Origin: a virus
IMG/VR virus record: IMGVR_UViG_3300009085_000067
Location: 1 to 31,698 of that record
Length of the DNA stretch: 31,698 nucleotides
Reading direction: 5' to 3' (one strand)
Position 1 is the stretch's first letter. Each line of letters opens with the position of its first letter. The notes beneath the pieces were generated by a model, which had not been told where the DNA came from, searched no databases, and was given only the letters and a program-made list of their open reading frames with translations. This document shows, piece after piece, positions 7,468 through 16,595 of the stretch. The position numbers were made by a program, and so were the translations under genes.

Positions 7468-7479
7468 AAAGAAGGCAAC

Positions 7480-8679
7480 ATGGCAAACACTGTTGAAAAG
7501 GCGAAAGTCTACCAGACCTATCTCGATCAGGTCGTGCAGGCTTCGCTCACCTCGGGCGACCTCGTCGCAAATCCGAACAACATCCGCTTCAACGGCGGAA
7601 ATACCGTATCCATCGCCACGGTGGAAACTACCGGAATGCTGAACTATGACCGCAACGGCGGCTATACTCGCGGCTCCGGCAACCTCACTTGGAAGGATTA
7701 CGTCATCCCCTACGACCGCGCCTATGAGTTCCTTGTTGACGTGATGGACGAGGACGAATCGAACGGCGTATTCTCCGCCGGCGCACTCCTTACCGAGTTC
7801 GGCGCGAACGATGAAGCACCCGAGCTTGACTGTGTGCGGTACTCCGCAATCTTTCAGGCAATCGTTGACGACACCACCGCCCGCTTCGGGTACTACACCC
7901 CCGCCGCCGCGACCGTCGTACAGACCTTCAATAACGATGTCGCGAAGGTGCGCAAGGCAGTTGGCCGCGCTTCCCCTCTCAAGGCGAAGATCTCCGAAAC
8001 CGCATTTTCTTACTTCACCAATTCGACCGAACTTTCGAAGCAGATGGTGGTGCAGGAAGTCAACGGTGATTCGGTATCTACCGAAATCTTCAAGCTCAAC
8101 GGAGTGGAGCTGATGCCCGTGCCGGATGACCGTATGAAAACCGAATATGCCCTGCTCAATACGGGAAATGGCGGATATTCGGTGAAAGACTTCGCGCAGG
8201 AAATGAACTGGATTCTCTACTCTCCGCAGGCAGTCATCGCTTTCGAGAAGCACAGAAACACGAAGGTATTTGCCGCGGGTACGCACACCGATGGAGATGG
8301 CGATCTCATCCAGGGGCGGCTTGTGCACGGTTGCTTCATCCTCGAGAACAAGCACAATATGCTTTACGTCTCGCTCAAGACCGCAACAATCACCGCCCTC
8401 GGAGCGACCACTACCACAGGAGTGACGAACATCACCTACACCCTCGGCACCCTGTACACCAATCGGGATACCGGGCACAAGTTCTACTACATCACCGCTG
8501 CCACTGTTGCCGCTACCACGGCCCCGGCCTGCTATGACGACTTCGCGGTGACCTCGTATACCGAGATCACCACTGCGGACGCTGTAGCAAAGACGGTAAC
8601 GTCTGGATACTTCGGTGCCCTGGTCGAGCTTGACGAGAACGGACGCGCCGTGAAGTTCGAGACCCTGAAAGCGGCCTAG
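7480..8679 (+). CDS. Major capsid protein with extra C-terminal domain
   Basis: The 399-residue protein is placed directly after the scaffold and has its own promoter and terminator, as expected of the most abundant virion protein. Residues about 1-285 fit an HK97-fold core of the kind found with Phage_min_cap2 heads (for example LTWKDYVIPYDRAYEFLVDVMDEDE in pieces, and FAQEMNWILYSPQAVIAFEKHR). Residues about 290-399 are Thr-rich and beta-like and look like a decoration or Ig-like domain facing outward. ATG 7480 is chosen because GAAGG lies five bases upstream; the frame is open to a TTG at 7462. Confidence 0.88.
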   Translation: MANTVEKAKVYQTYLDQVVQASLTSGDLVANPNNIRFNGGNTVSIATVETTGMLNYDRNGGYTRGSGNLTWKDYVIPYDRAYEFLVDVMDEDESNGVFSAGALLTEFGANDEAPELDCVRYSAIFQAIVDDTTARFGYYTPAAATVVQTFNNDVAKVRKAVGRASPLKAKISETAFSYFTNSTELSKQMVVQEVNGDSVSTEIFKLNGVELMPVPDDRMKTEYALLNTGNGGYSVKDFAQEMNWILYSPQAVIAFEKHRNTKVFAAGTHTDGDGDLIQGRLVHGCFILENKHNMLYVSLKTATITALGATTTTGVTNITYTLGTLYTNRDTGHKFYYITAATVAATTAPACYDDFAVTSYTEITTADAVAKTVTSGYFGALVELDENGRAVKFETLKAA

Positions 8680-8685
8680 CCGCTG

Positions 8686-8724
8686 ACCGGCCCAGTCTTA
8701 AACGGCTCGGGCCGGTTTTCTCTT
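8686..8724 (+). terminator. Rho-independent terminator after the major capsid gene
   Basis: ACCGGCCC (8686-8693) pairs perfectly with GGGCCGGT (8709-8716), followed by TTTTCTCTT. It starts seven bases after the MCP stop. The loop sequence resembles that of the terminator after the major tail gene. Confidence 0.85.
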
Positions 8725-8738
8725 GAAAGGGACCCAGA

Positions 8739-8867
8739 ATGAAAGACGAGAAGAAGCATGGCGATGAAAAGAAGCCGATTGATGTGAAAATGACTCGCGG
8801 AAGCGTGACGAAGATCATCCCGGCAAAAGATGTCGAGAAGAAGAAATCCGAAGGGTGGAAGGTGTGA
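8739..8867 (+). CDS. Small 42-residue charged protein
   Basis: ATG 8739 follows GAAAGGGA with a good spacing, and TGA 8865-8867 overlaps the start of the next gene (GTGA). The protein is mostly Lys, Asp and Glu, ending VEKKKSEGWKV, a tail seen in some small phage proteins encoded after the capsid gene. It is the first gene after the MCP terminator. Function unknown. Confidence 0.6.
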   Translation: MKDEKKHGDEKKPIDVKMTRGSVTKIIPAKDVEKKKSEGWKV

Positions 8868-9403
8868 GCGTCAGAGATTACGCGAAGCCCGGAGAGTTCT
8901 ATAGTGCAGATTATTTGCGGTATGTGAACCTCGACGCATCGGCATCCTTTCAGACAATGTTCGGACTCATCCGAATGGTGCAGAAAAGCGCGAGCGATTC
9001 GGACGTGATCTCAGTCGACAAACGATTTCCAGAACTCGGCATTCCGGATATTTCACCGGTTTACCGTGTTTTCTCACGAAACACCGAAAAGTTTTGGCGG
9101 TCGTATGAGTTCAGCTCGAGCCAAACGGCGGCAGAGATTGCCCCGAAAGCTCCGGCCGGAACACAGATGATCGTCGAATATGCCTCGATAAGAACGGTTG
9201 CAAATACCGGAGAGGCGTACTTCCACAATGATGATTCGAGCATTGTTTTCGGAAAGCTTTTCATCTCGAATCGTTCTGACTTTATTGGTGCAAACGTCTA
9301 TATCCCTATCGGAGACGGTAAGGGAATCTATCTCACTTCAACGCAAGGCGCATCGAAACTATACGCCGCAATCAATGTACAGTTTGAACAGTTAAGGGCA
9401 TAA
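8864..9403 (+). CDS. Unknown head-region protein
   Basis: A 179-residue protein when begun at GTG 8864, which overlaps the preceding stop by four bases; GTG 8855 in the same frame is possible. Position between the MCP and the connector genes suggests a head decoration, head-fibre or connector role. It is rich in aromatic and beta-prone residues with a few conserved-looking turns (PELGIPDISP, HNDDSSIVFG). I do not recognise the family. Confidence 0.7.
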   Translation: MSVRDYAKPGEFYSADYLRYVNLDASASFQTMFGLIRMVQKSASDSDVISVDKRFPELGIPDISPVYRVFSRNTEKFWRSYEFSSSQTAAEIAPKAPAGTQMIVEYASIRTVANTGEAYFHNDDSSIVFGKLFISNRSDFIGANVYIPIGDGKGIYLTSTQGASKLYAAINVQFEQLRA

Positions 9404-9404
9404 C

Positions 9405-9782
9405 ATGGCATACGCGACTCTGACCTATTACAAATCGACATACGGCGGGAAATCGGTAGACGATACCGAGACCACGAAATGGCTCAACCGGGCAAGCGAT
9501 ACGATCGACATGGCAACCGGCGGGGTAATCGATACTTCGACGCTCTCGACATACCAGAATGATATGCTGCAAAAAGCCTGCTGTGCACAGACCGAATACT
9601 ACGTCGTAAATGGCGATGACTATAATACTTCAGGAGTCTCGAGTGCGAGCATCGGTAAGTTCTCGTATTCCAACGGCTCGACCACGAAAACGCCATCATT
9701 GGTTGATCGGGCGATGCAGTATCTCGAGTTGGCCGGGCTGACGTTCCGGGGTATCAACCGCGCCGGGGCTTACTATGTTTAA
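9405..9782 (+). CDS. Head-tail connector protein (adaptor type)
   Basis: The 125-residue protein lies first in the block of four short connector genes. It has an alpha-helical opening (TLTYYKSTYGG, DDTETTKWLNRASDTIDMATGG) and a closing helix (SLVDRAMQYLELAGL) typical of gp6/gp15-type adaptors that dock on the portal. The next gene overlaps it by eight bases. Assignment is by order plus these helices. Confidence 0.65.
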   Translation: MAYATLTYYKSTYGGKSVDDTETTKWLNRASDTIDMATGGVIDTSTLSTYQNDMLQKACCAQTEYYVVNGDDYNTSGVSSASIGKFSYSNGSTTKTPSLVDRAMQYLELAGLTFRGINRAGAYYV

Positions 9783-10113
9783 CCAGATTCCTCGATCTCT
9801 TATGCCGCACTCGGCAACTTACAAGAAATTGACCGGACTAGATGCATGGGGAAAAAAGACATACGCCACAAGCGTTACGCTGAACTATATCAGGATTGAA
9901 CGCGCAAAGAAAAACGCACTGACCGCACTCGGCGAGCAGAAAAATGACAGCCTGGTACTGTTTTTTGATTGCGTGAACAGTCTGCCAGTCGGAACCAGTT
10001 TCTCTCCGGGCGACGTTATTACATTCGGAACGCAGGACTACACGGTTCGGGAGCAGGTTGACGAATACACCGTATATGGAACGCCTCATCATTACGAGGT
10101 GGCACTCGTATGA
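9775..10113 (+). CDS. Minor capsid / head-closure protein (Minor_capsid_1-like)
   Basis: The 112-residue, beta-rich protein begins with HSATYKKLTGLDAWGKKTY and ends with DVITFGTQDYTVREQVDEYT and HHYEVALV, the pattern of stopper proteins that close the head after packaging. It is the second of the four short connector genes and overlaps both neighbours. Ribosome binding site is inside the upstream gene. Family assignment is from pattern and synteny. Confidence 0.7.
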   Translation: MFNQIPRSLMPHSATYKKLTGLDAWGKKTYATSVTLNYIRIERAKKNALTALGEQKNDSLVLFFDCVNSLPVGTSFSPGDVITFGTQDYTVREQVDEYTVYGTPHHYEVALV

Positions 10114-10436
10114 GAATCGAACTTGACGAACAGGCGATAAAACACAAGATCGGGGCCCGCGTTGACCGCGCTCAACTCGCGCTTGATGAGGCAGTAGCCG
10201 CCGATAGCAATTACTTTTGCCCGGAGGATACCGGCGACCTTATTCAGTCGGTATTCCCGGTAGAAGGCAATGGAACGCTTGAATGGAACGCGCCCTATGC
10301 GAAGAAGCAATACTATGAAGCACCGAATAAGAGCCACGACAAAAACCCGAACGCATCGCCAAAATGGTTCGAGCAGGCGAAAGCTCGGTTCATCGAAAAA
10401 TGGAGGAAGATAGCAAATGAAGCTTATTCTGGCTGA
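10110..10436 (+). CDS. Minor capsid protein (Minor_capsid_2-like, tail-terminator region)
   Basis: The 108-residue protein shows the family layout: an N-terminal helix (ARVDRAQLALDEAVAADSNYFCPEDTGDL), the motif WNAPYAKKQYYE, and PKWFEQAKARFIEKW near the end. The DTGxL and APYA motifs are typical of HK97 gp10-like and Minor_capsid_2 proteins at the head-tail joint. Start overlaps the upstream stop (ATGA). Confidence 0.75.
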   Translation: MRIELDEQAIKHKIGARVDRAQLALDEAVAADSNYFCPEDTGDLIQSVFPVEGNGTLEWNAPYAKKQYYEAPNKSHDKNPNASPKWFEQAKARFIEKWRKIANEAYSG

Positions 10437-10809
10437 CCTTTCCGCGTATATCACGGCGCATCTTACCGTTTACTCCTTGCCGATATACATGAATGTGTTT
10501 CCGACAAGCACGGGCGAGGCCGTCATGATGAGGGCTGACCCTGGGAACCCGGTCGAGACCCGCTACCTCGATGGATCGCGTACCGGCGCATTTCCGTTTT
10601 CCATCTTCGCCCGAAGCGCTGATTCACAGAAAGCGTATGATCAACTTTGCGATATGCAATCGGCACTCGACATAGCAGACGTTGACTTGACCGATGAAAC
10701 TAGGGTATCAATCGTACCGACCTCTCAACCGACTCTGGTTCAGAGAACTGAGGCGGGCGAGAGTACATATACAGCCGGGTTCCGGCTGGAATACTTTACC
10801 AGGGGGTAA
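10417..10809 (+). CDS. Minor capsid protein 3-like / tail completion protein
   Basis: The 130-residue protein overlaps the previous gene by 20 bases, with GGAGG upstream of ATG 10417. Its layout, an N-terminal helix, NVFPTSTGEAVMMR, a middle FPFSIFARSADSQKAYDQL and an FRLEYFTRG end, fits tail-terminator proteins that cap the tail tube below the head (Minor_capsid_3 family). It directly precedes the major tail gene, as usual. Confidence 0.7.
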   Translation: MKLILADLSAYITAHLTVYSLPIYMNVFPTSTGEAVMMRADPGNPVETRYLDGSRTGAFPFSIFARSADSQKAYDQLCDMQSALDIADVDLTDETRVSIVPTSQPTLVQRTEAGESTYTAGFRLEYFTRG

Positions 10810-10812
10810 AAA

Positions 10813-11526
10813 ATGGAGTTTGGACTGAATTACAAGTTCCTTCACATGATCGACATCACTCCGACCGGAGCGACGCGCACGTGGAAGCGGCTCGGAGTTG
10901 GTATCTCGTCAATGGTCGAAGGGCTCAATGACAACGTGGACCAGACGCCGTATATCAACGGAAACGGGTTCGGCTCGTCCGACAAGATCGGAATGCAGTA
11001 CATCGTCACGGGAACCGGGCATCGTGTATTCGGGGATTCTGCGCAGGATTTTATCTCCTCGCTGAGGCTCCTCCTCGGCGACGACGTAAAGACCAATTAC
11101 AAGATGTACAACCAGTACGGCGACCTCATCCAGATTCCCGTCACGGTGTGTAACGTGGTCGAGTCTGGCGGAGACGCACAGGGGAAGGTAGACTTCTCCT
11201 TCGAGCTGCACGGCAACGGAGAGCCTGCGGAGACTCCCGCAGCCGGAGCCGCCGCGCTTACCGCGACAATCGCCGCAGGAAGCGCCGCGGGGACGACGAA
11301 GTTCACCGCGACCGCAGGAGCCGGAAATACGCTCGGGTACAAGCTCACCGCCGCCGCACTCGCGCCGAACGGTTATAGCTATCCGGGCAACCTGGTTGCG
11401 TACACCTCTGGAAGCAACATTACCGCGAGCGTCGGTCAATACCTCAATATGTTTGAGATCGACGAATACGTCCGCGTGAGCAAGTTCGCTGTTGAACTGC
11501 TCGAGTCCGGGGACTTCCCGGTATAA
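10813..11526 (+). CDS. Major tail protein (tail tube)
   Basis: The 237-residue protein forms the tail tube. The first ~140 residues are the tube domain (WKRLGVGISSMVEGLNDN, YIVTGTGHRVFGDSAQDFI). Residues about 145-237 form an Ala/Thr/Gly-rich domain (ALTATIAAGSAAGTTKF and AAGNTLGYKLT-like segments) resembling Ig-like decorations often fused to tube proteins. It is followed by its own terminator. Position before the tail assembly genes fits. Confidence 0.85.
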   Translation: MEFGLNYKFLHMIDITPTGATRTWKRLGVGISSMVEGLNDNVDQTPYINGNGFGSSDKIGMQYIVTGTGHRVFGDSAQDFISSLRLLLGDDVKTNYKMYNQYGDLIQIPVTVCNVVESGGDAQGKVDFSFELHGNGEPAETPAAGAAALTATIAAGSAAGTTKFTATAGAGNTLGYKLTAAALAPNGYSYPGNLVAYTSGSNITASVGQYLNMFEIDEYVRVSKFAVELLESGDFPV

Positions 11527-11543
11527 GGGCAAGCACAAAGGAT

Positions 11544-11575
11544 GGCCGGGGCTTAACCGCTCCGGCCTTTATTTA
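11544..11575 (+). terminator. Terminator after the major tail gene
   Basis: GGCCGG (11544-11549) pairs with CCGGCC (11562-11567), followed by TTTATTTAA. It begins 17 bases after the stop. The loop contains CTTAACCGCTC, close to CTTAAACGGCTC in the MCP terminator. Confidence 0.8.
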
Positions 11576-11597
11576 ATTCCTAAGGAGGGAATACATA

Positions 11598-11939
11598 ATG
11601 GCATCAATTCAGCTTAAAAGCGGAATAAAGACTCAAGAGTTCGTAAATGAAAAGGGAAAGAAGCTCTCGCTTTCGGTGAACATCGGTGACACCGACAAGT
11701 ACGCCGACTGGCTCGACAAGGCCGACAAACTTGAATCGATCACAGAAAAGATGACCGACGCGGAGACCATGAGAAAGCTCAAGCCGCTTGCTCGCGACCT
11801 CGTAGCAATGATTTTTGGTGTCCGCTCGTGGCGCAAGATAAATCGCTTCTGCGGTAACAACATCTTCGCCGTAATGAAGATCATCGAGGCATTCTCATCC
11901 ATCATCAAAGATGGCGTGATGGAAAATGTCGGCAAGTAA
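11598..11939 (+). CDS. Tail assembly chaperone-type protein
   Basis: The 113-residue, Lys-rich protein sits between the tube and tape-measure genes, where assembly chaperones are encoded. It has a helical C-terminal half (KLKPLARDLVAMIFG, NNIFAVMKIIEAFSSII). A good ribosome binding site, AAGGAGGG, precedes ATG 11598. The next gene starts 14 bases before its stop in the +1 frame. I found no convincing slippery site, so a programmed frameshift is not proposed. Confidence 0.65.
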   Translation: MASIQLKSGIKTQEFVNEKGKKLSLSVNIGDTDKYADWLDKADKLESITEKMTDAETMRKLKPLARDLVAMIFGVRSWRKINRFCGNNIFAVMKIIEAFSSIIKDGVMENVGK

Positions 11940-12462
11940 AAGCATTCTGACTGATGCCCTGCAAACGAAACTTTGCGGGCATCCGTTCAACTCTGATTAC
12001 CGCTCGATTATTCGTTTCTTTGAGATTCAGGGAAACGAAGATATGAGCGAGGAAGAAAAGGCTCGAGAGATTGTCACCGTTCTTTTTCCGGCAGGCGCGC
12101 CGGATTCAGAAAAGCTCGGCGACGAACTTCGGTCTTTCATAACGATGGGCGAGGACACGCACGATGACGGTGAAAAGGTTTTCGATTTTAGGATCGACGC
12201 TTCCCGCATTTATGCTTCTTTTTATCAAGCGTATAAAATCGACCTGTCAAAAGAAGCATTGCATTGGTGGGCGTTTATCTCACTTTTCAACGCATTGCCC
12301 GAAGATACGATAATCCGAAAAGTGATTGACATAAGAACGAAGAAAATTGACCCAAAGATGAGCGAGAAAGAAAGAACAGCGCTCGTCCGGGCGAAAGATA
12401 GATTCTCGCTCAACAAGGCGAGCGATGATCACGGGCTTGGCGTGTTATTCCGGAGGAAGTAA
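11926..12462 (+). CDS. Phage Gp15-family tail assembly protein
   Basis: The 178-residue protein carries the Gp15 family signature: FYQAYKIDLSKEALHWW, FISLFNALPEDTIIRKVIDIRTKKID in sequence at residues about 97-140, ending with a basic tail. These proteins lie just before the tape measure gene, overlap the upstream chaperone, and are thought to be the partner chaperone. The stop is directly adjacent to the tape-measure ATG. Confidence 0.85.
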   Translation: MSASKSILTDALQTKLCGHPFNSDYRSIIRFFEIQGNEDMSEEEKAREIVTVLFPAGAPDSEKLGDELRSFITMGEDTHDDGEKVFDFRIDASRIYASFYQAYKIDLSKEALHWWAFISLFNALPEDTIIRKVIDIRTKKIDPKMSEKERTALVRAKDRFSLNKASDDHGLGVLFRRK

Positions 12463-15171
12463 ATGGCAGATGGAAGCATTGTAATTGATACGAAAATAGA
12501 CCAGTCCGGGCTCACGACTGGCTTGAAAGCAACTAAAACAAATCTGATGTCCACCTTCGGCATGATGCGCGATGTCATGCAGGGTCCTATAGGTGCCTTT
12601 AAGCTCGGAGCCGATGCAGTAATGAAAGTCGCGGATGAGATAAACAAGCTCACCGAAGCGTACAAGGGGCAGATCAGGGCGGAAACTCAGCTTATAAGCG
12701 CGGCACAAAATAACCCGTATCTTACCGCGGCTTCCGTAAAAGCACTCAAGGCATACGCATCAGAGATTCAGTCATATACGACATACGGAGATGAAGAACT
12801 GCTCCCGATGATGGCGAAGCTGGCGGCTGCAGGACGGACCCAGGACGAGATCATGAAAATCATGGCAACCGCTGTTGATATGGCCGCTTCCGGTGCGTTT
12901 TCTCTCGATGGGGCTGTCAATAATCTCAACAAATCTTACGGCGGTTTGTCCGGAGAGCTTGGTGAGTCAATCCCTGAAATTAAGTCACTCACCGAAGAAC
13001 AGCTCAAGAATGGTGCTGCTGTCGAGCTGCTTGCAGAGAGATACAAGGGCATTGCGAAAGATGTCCGCGATAACGTTGGCGGTGCCGAGGCTCTTGCAAA
13101 CTCCCTGGGCGACGCACGGGAAGAGCTTGGAGCCATGTTCACCGATGCAACCGAGCCGATGAATAATTTATTCGCGGCACTCATCGGGAATTGGGCAGCT
13201 GCAAAGAAGGCGCAGCGCGAATACCGGGAAGAGGGCGCAAAGGCAGTTGAGGCCGCAGGGCTTGATAAAAAGACCGAAGCGAAGATCAAGAAGGGATTGC
13301 AGGTATATTCTGCAGGGCTTTCAGCAGCCGAAGCCGCAGGAGATCAGGAGAAGGTTAAAAAGATTCTTGGAGAAGTTGCCGAGGCTTTCGGTGTAACCGA
13401 CCTTGCCGTTGCCGGTGTGGCAGCAAAGTATCATATCCTTTCTGACGAGATTACGAACTTCCAGAGTAAATACGACACATTTGTTGCAACAACAGAAAAA
13501 AAGCCGCCGCTTAAAAAAGCAGAGGAATCTCTTACCGGATTCGCCATGGCAATTCGGCAAGGATTCGGGGAGACGATCGGAGCGGAAGAGATATTCATTG
13601 ACCTCGATAAAAACCTCATGTCTCCGCTCATAAAGAGTTTCAAGACTGCCGGTGAATTATCCGCGAAGTCATTTATGACGGAGACAAAAAACGGCTTTCT
13701 TGAAAACCTACACATAGCCACGGCTCAGGCGAAGAAAGTAGCAATTCAAATAGGCGCGGCAATATCAAAAGGAATTTCCATAGCCGGTACAGTTATATCC
13801 GGAGCGATGTCTGTTATTTCTTCGCTTGTCGCGCTCACGCCGGATGATCTGCTTGAAAGCATGGAAGACATTCTTGATGGACTGACGACATTCTTCACGG
13901 AAACGCTCGGGAGCCTGCCGATATTCATTGATGCCGGATTGACAATGATTGAGAGCTTTATATCGGGGATTCTTTCAAATCTTCCCGCTATCATTGAAAC
14001 AGCAAATAATGTAATTTCGTACCTTGCTGAACAACTAAAAACAAGAGGCGCGAAAATAGCGAGCGCGGCTGTAACCATAATCATGGCGCTCGCTACCGCA
14101 ATAATAGACAATCTTCCTGAAATTGTTACAGCGGCAATTGCAATATCACTTGCTGTCTTGACCGGAATACTCGTCGGGCTTCCAGAAATAATCAAGGGAA
14201 TTGCCACGGCTATGCCGCTGATTATAAAAGCACTTACAGACGCGGTGCCCTTGGTTATACAAGCACTCGCCGACAATATCGACGAAATACTGATAGCTTA
14301 TGCAGAGGCATTACCGCAAATAATCGTTGCCTTGATGATGTATCAGCCGATGCTCATTGCCGCGATAATTTTGGCCGCACCTGATATTGCCGCGGCGCTT
14401 ATTGAAGGTTTGATAAACGGTTTAGTAAACGGTATTCCTGCCTTAATATCTGGAATGATTAAAGCATTTAATCTGTTCATCAGTGCGGTAAAAGATTTCT
14501 TTGGGATTCATTCGCCTTCAACCATATTCGCCGGATTCGGAGTGAATCTCATTGAAGGGCTTATCGAAGGGATGCTTTCGGCCGGCGCGCTTATCTGGGA
14601 TGCAGTGAAAGGTATATTCACGGGATTGCTCGAGAACATAAAGAATGTATTTGCCGGAATTGCCGATGTAGGATCATCAATCATAAACGGAATTGTTTCC
14701 GGAGTGACGAGTGCCGCTGAGTCGGCGGGTGGCATTGTAAGCACAGTGGGAAGTGCGATCGTCTCCGGTGTATCGACGGCTGCAAGTGCGGTAGGTAGCG
14801 CGGCTTCAACGGCAGGCAGCGCTGTTGTATCTGCTGGTTCAAGCGCGGTCAACTTCGTAAAAAGCTGGTTCGCAAATGGCACATCATCGGCACCGGGTGG
14901 ACTGGCAGGAATAAACGAAAAAGGCGCAGAGCTTGTAACACTACCGTCTGGCTCGAAGGTTATGACCGCAGCGGCCACGGCAGAGATATTTGGCAAGGGC
15001 ATAGCTTCAATACTTTCCGGAATCGGAAGCATGGGAATGCCGTCGATGACTCCGGCACTGGCTGGTGGCGGGTCAATCACGATACATAACCAGATTACCG
15101 CGCCTGTAACTATTGATGGATACCAGACGGCCCGCGCAGTATATGAAAATTGGGACAAGGTGGCGAGATGA
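12463..15171 (+). CDS. Tape measure protein
   Basis: The 902-residue protein is the longest here and sets tail length. The N-terminal part is helical and charged. Residues about 420-700 contain repeated hydrophobic segments (for example GTVISGAMSVISSLVALTP, PLIIKALTDAVPLVIQALAD) that could insert in the host membrane on DNA entry. The C-terminal region has a Ser/Ala-rich stretch and the GLAGINEKGAELVTLPSG motif common in tape measure proteins. By the usual rule of about 1.5 angstrom per residue a tail of roughly 135 nm is expected (inference). GGAGG precedes the start. Confidence 0.93.
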   Translation: MADGSIVIDTKIDQSGLTTGLKATKTNLMSTFGMMRDVMQGPIGAFKLGADAVMKVADEINKLTEAYKGQIRAETQLISAAQNNPYLTAASVKALKAYASEIQSYTTYGDEELLPMMAKLAAAGRTQDEIMKIMATAVDMAASGAFSLDGAVNNLNKSYGGLSGELGESIPEIKSLTEEQLKNGAAVELLAERYKGIAKDVRDNVGGAEALANSLGDAREELGAMFTDATEPMNNLFAALIGNWAAAKKAQREYREEGAKAVEAAGLDKKTEAKIKKGLQVYSAGLSAAEAAGDQEKVKKILGEVAEAFGVTDLAVAGVAAKYHILSDEITNFQSKYDTFVATTEKKPPLKKAEESLTGFAMAIRQGFGETIGAEEIFIDLDKNLMSPLIKSFKTAGELSAKSFMTETKNGFLENLHIATAQAKKVAIQIGAAISKGISIAGTVISGAMSVISSLVALTPDDLLESMEDILDGLTTFFTETLGSLPIFIDAGLTMIESFISGILSNLPAIIETANNVISYLAEQLKTRGAKIASAAVTIIMALATAIIDNLPEIVTAAIAISLAVLTGILVGLPEIIKGIATAMPLIIKALTDAVPLVIQALADNIDEILIAYAEALPQIIVALMMYQPMLIAAIILAAPDIAAALIEGLINGLVNGIPALISGMIKAFNLFISAVKDFFGIHSPSTIFAGFGVNLIEGLIEGMLSAGALIWDAVKGIFTGLLENIKNVFAGIADVGSSIINGIVSGVTSAAESAGGIVSTVGSAIVSGVSTAASAVGSAASTAGSAVVSAGSSAVNFVKSWFANGTSSAPGGLAGINEKGAELVTLPSGSKVMTAAATAEIFGKGIASILSGIGSMGMPSMTPALAGGGSITIHNQITAPVTIDGYQTARAVYENWDKVAR

Positions 15172-16595
15172 CAATCACTGTTGAAATAGATGGAGTTGAA
15201 TATAACGCAGCGGATAATTACTCAGTCAGGCAGCAGGCCGGGGCAATCTCAACGACAAATATTGACATCAAGGTTGAACCAGGACAATCGGTACCGGTAT
15301 CACTCGCCGCTCTAGTTTTTAAAGTTGACGGAGTAGCGCAGTTTACGGGAATAATCCAGACCGTCGATAGCCCTGGCTTCTCAACATCGAAAGAGGTCGC
15401 GCGTTACCGTGTAACGGTCAAGAGCAAGGAATCAATTTTCTCGAATCGCCTTGTCTCGGAGGCATTCGAAAATAAGCTGACACATGAAATTGTAGCATCT
15501 CTTTTTACGAACTACATCGCAGAAGAAGGCATAACACTCGGAACAGTTTCGGTCAGTACGCTTAATTATGAAAATTATAACTGCAGTTACACGAAACTTT
15601 CAGATGTGCTAGACGAACTGGCCGACGATATCGGCGCAAGCTATTACGTAGATGCAAATGATGTGTTTCACTTTATTACCCGGGACACGTTCGTTCAAGT
15701 CGATGCACCTGAGGCAATCACCGGGCTTGCGATTGCAGAGGATGCGACGGACGTAAGGACTGTACAGATCGTTACCGGAGCAAGCGAAGAAACAAGCACG
15801 CAGACCGAGGGTGCCTTCTGGCTCGAAGATCAAACCGCATGGGTACTCGGCTATCAAGTCTCGGCGGTTTTGGGATTTACAATCAATGGCGTTATCGTTG
15901 GATATGGCATAAAGGGTATCGATGAGTCAGATACATCAAAGACCTTTCTTTATGAGGTTGGCTCAAACTCTATCACGCTCAATTCAAGCGCGACAACAAA
16001 ACCGGAAACAGGCGATGAAGCTGTAATTGTCTACAAAGGCTTCTATGACGTTGTGGTAACTACTACAAATGACGCGCTCGTCGGAGAAATATCTGGACTC
16101 AACGGCACGTCGGGAAAAATTGAATCTGTTTACACGGACGAAACGATAGACAACTATCAGGACGCAGACAGCAAGGCATCGTCTTTGCTCGGGCAATATG
16201 GCGAACGAACGAAGGAAGTAACATGCTCGACTCGTGATCTTGAATCAACCGAACTATACACCATGTGGCAAATATCGCGGCCAGACCTTAATATTGAAGG
16301 TCAGTTTGTTGTAGTCGAGCGAACCATATCGGCATTCGGGCCCAATGAGTTTTGGATAAAAGTAAAACTCAAAAATAAAGGTTTTTTCTCACGGTACGGA
16401 ACAACACTCAAGACAACAACAAAGACGAAGGGTGCGACGACGAAGGTTTACAAGACAACAGTATTCGGTGACTCGGTATCAGTATCAGACTCGGTGCAGA
16501 TAGATCATTGCGGATTGCTTTTTTGGCCGACTGATGGCACACTGCTGACAGATCCGGAACTTTCCGGATTTTATCCATTGGGGGATTCATGCTAA
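15168..16595 (+). CDS. Tail hub / baseplate-type protein
   Basis: This 475-residue protein follows the tape measure gene, where distal tail and hub proteins lie. It starts at ATG 15168, overlapping the previous stop (ATGA) after AAGGTGG. The segment YTKLSDVLDELADDIGASYYVDANDVFHFI (in parts) matches the fold of gp27/gp44-like hubs, in which similar motifs recur. The middle is beta-rich, and residues about 415-445 are Lys/Thr-rich. The C-terminus differs from typical hubs and may carry a fibre-docking domain. Confidence 0.65.
   Translation: MTITVEIDGVEYNAADNYSVRQQAGAISTTNIDIKVEPGQSVPVSLAALVFKVDGVAQFTGIIQTVDSPGFSTSKEVARYRVTVKSKESIFSNRLVSEAFENKLTHEIVASLFTNYIAEEGITLGTVSVSTLNYENYNCSYTKLSDVLDELADDIGASYYVDANDVFHFITRDTFVQVDAPEAITGLAIAEDATDVRTVQIVTGASEETSTQTEGAFWLEDQTAWVLGYQVSAVLGFTINGVIVGYGIKGIDESDTSKTFLYEVGSNSITLNSSATTKPETGDEAVIVYKGFYDVVVTTTNDALVGEISGLNGTSGKIESVYTDETIDNYQDADSKASSLLGQYGERTKEVTCSTRDLESTELYTMWQISRPDLNIEGQFVVVERTISAFGPNEFWIKVKLKNKGFFSRYGTTLKTTTKTKGATTKVYKTTVFGDSVSVSDSVQIDHCGLLFWPTDGTLLTDPELSGFYPLGDSC

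Noticed and set aside
7396-8478. 360-residue frame antisense to the major capsid gene
   Set aside because: It is the mirror of a strongly biased coding sequence, has no ribosome binding site and no protein family features.
10909-11538. 209-residue frame antisense to the major tail gene
   Set aside because: Shadow of the tail tube gene; no start signal and low-complexity composition.
11598-12462. Programmed frameshift joining the two tail assembly proteins
   Set aside because: The frames overlap by only 14 bases and I found no convincing slippery sequence; the second gene has its own ATG.
14508-15158. 216-residue frame antisense to the tape measure gene
   Set aside because: Low-complexity Ala/Pro/Thr mirror of the tape measure C-terminus without start signals.
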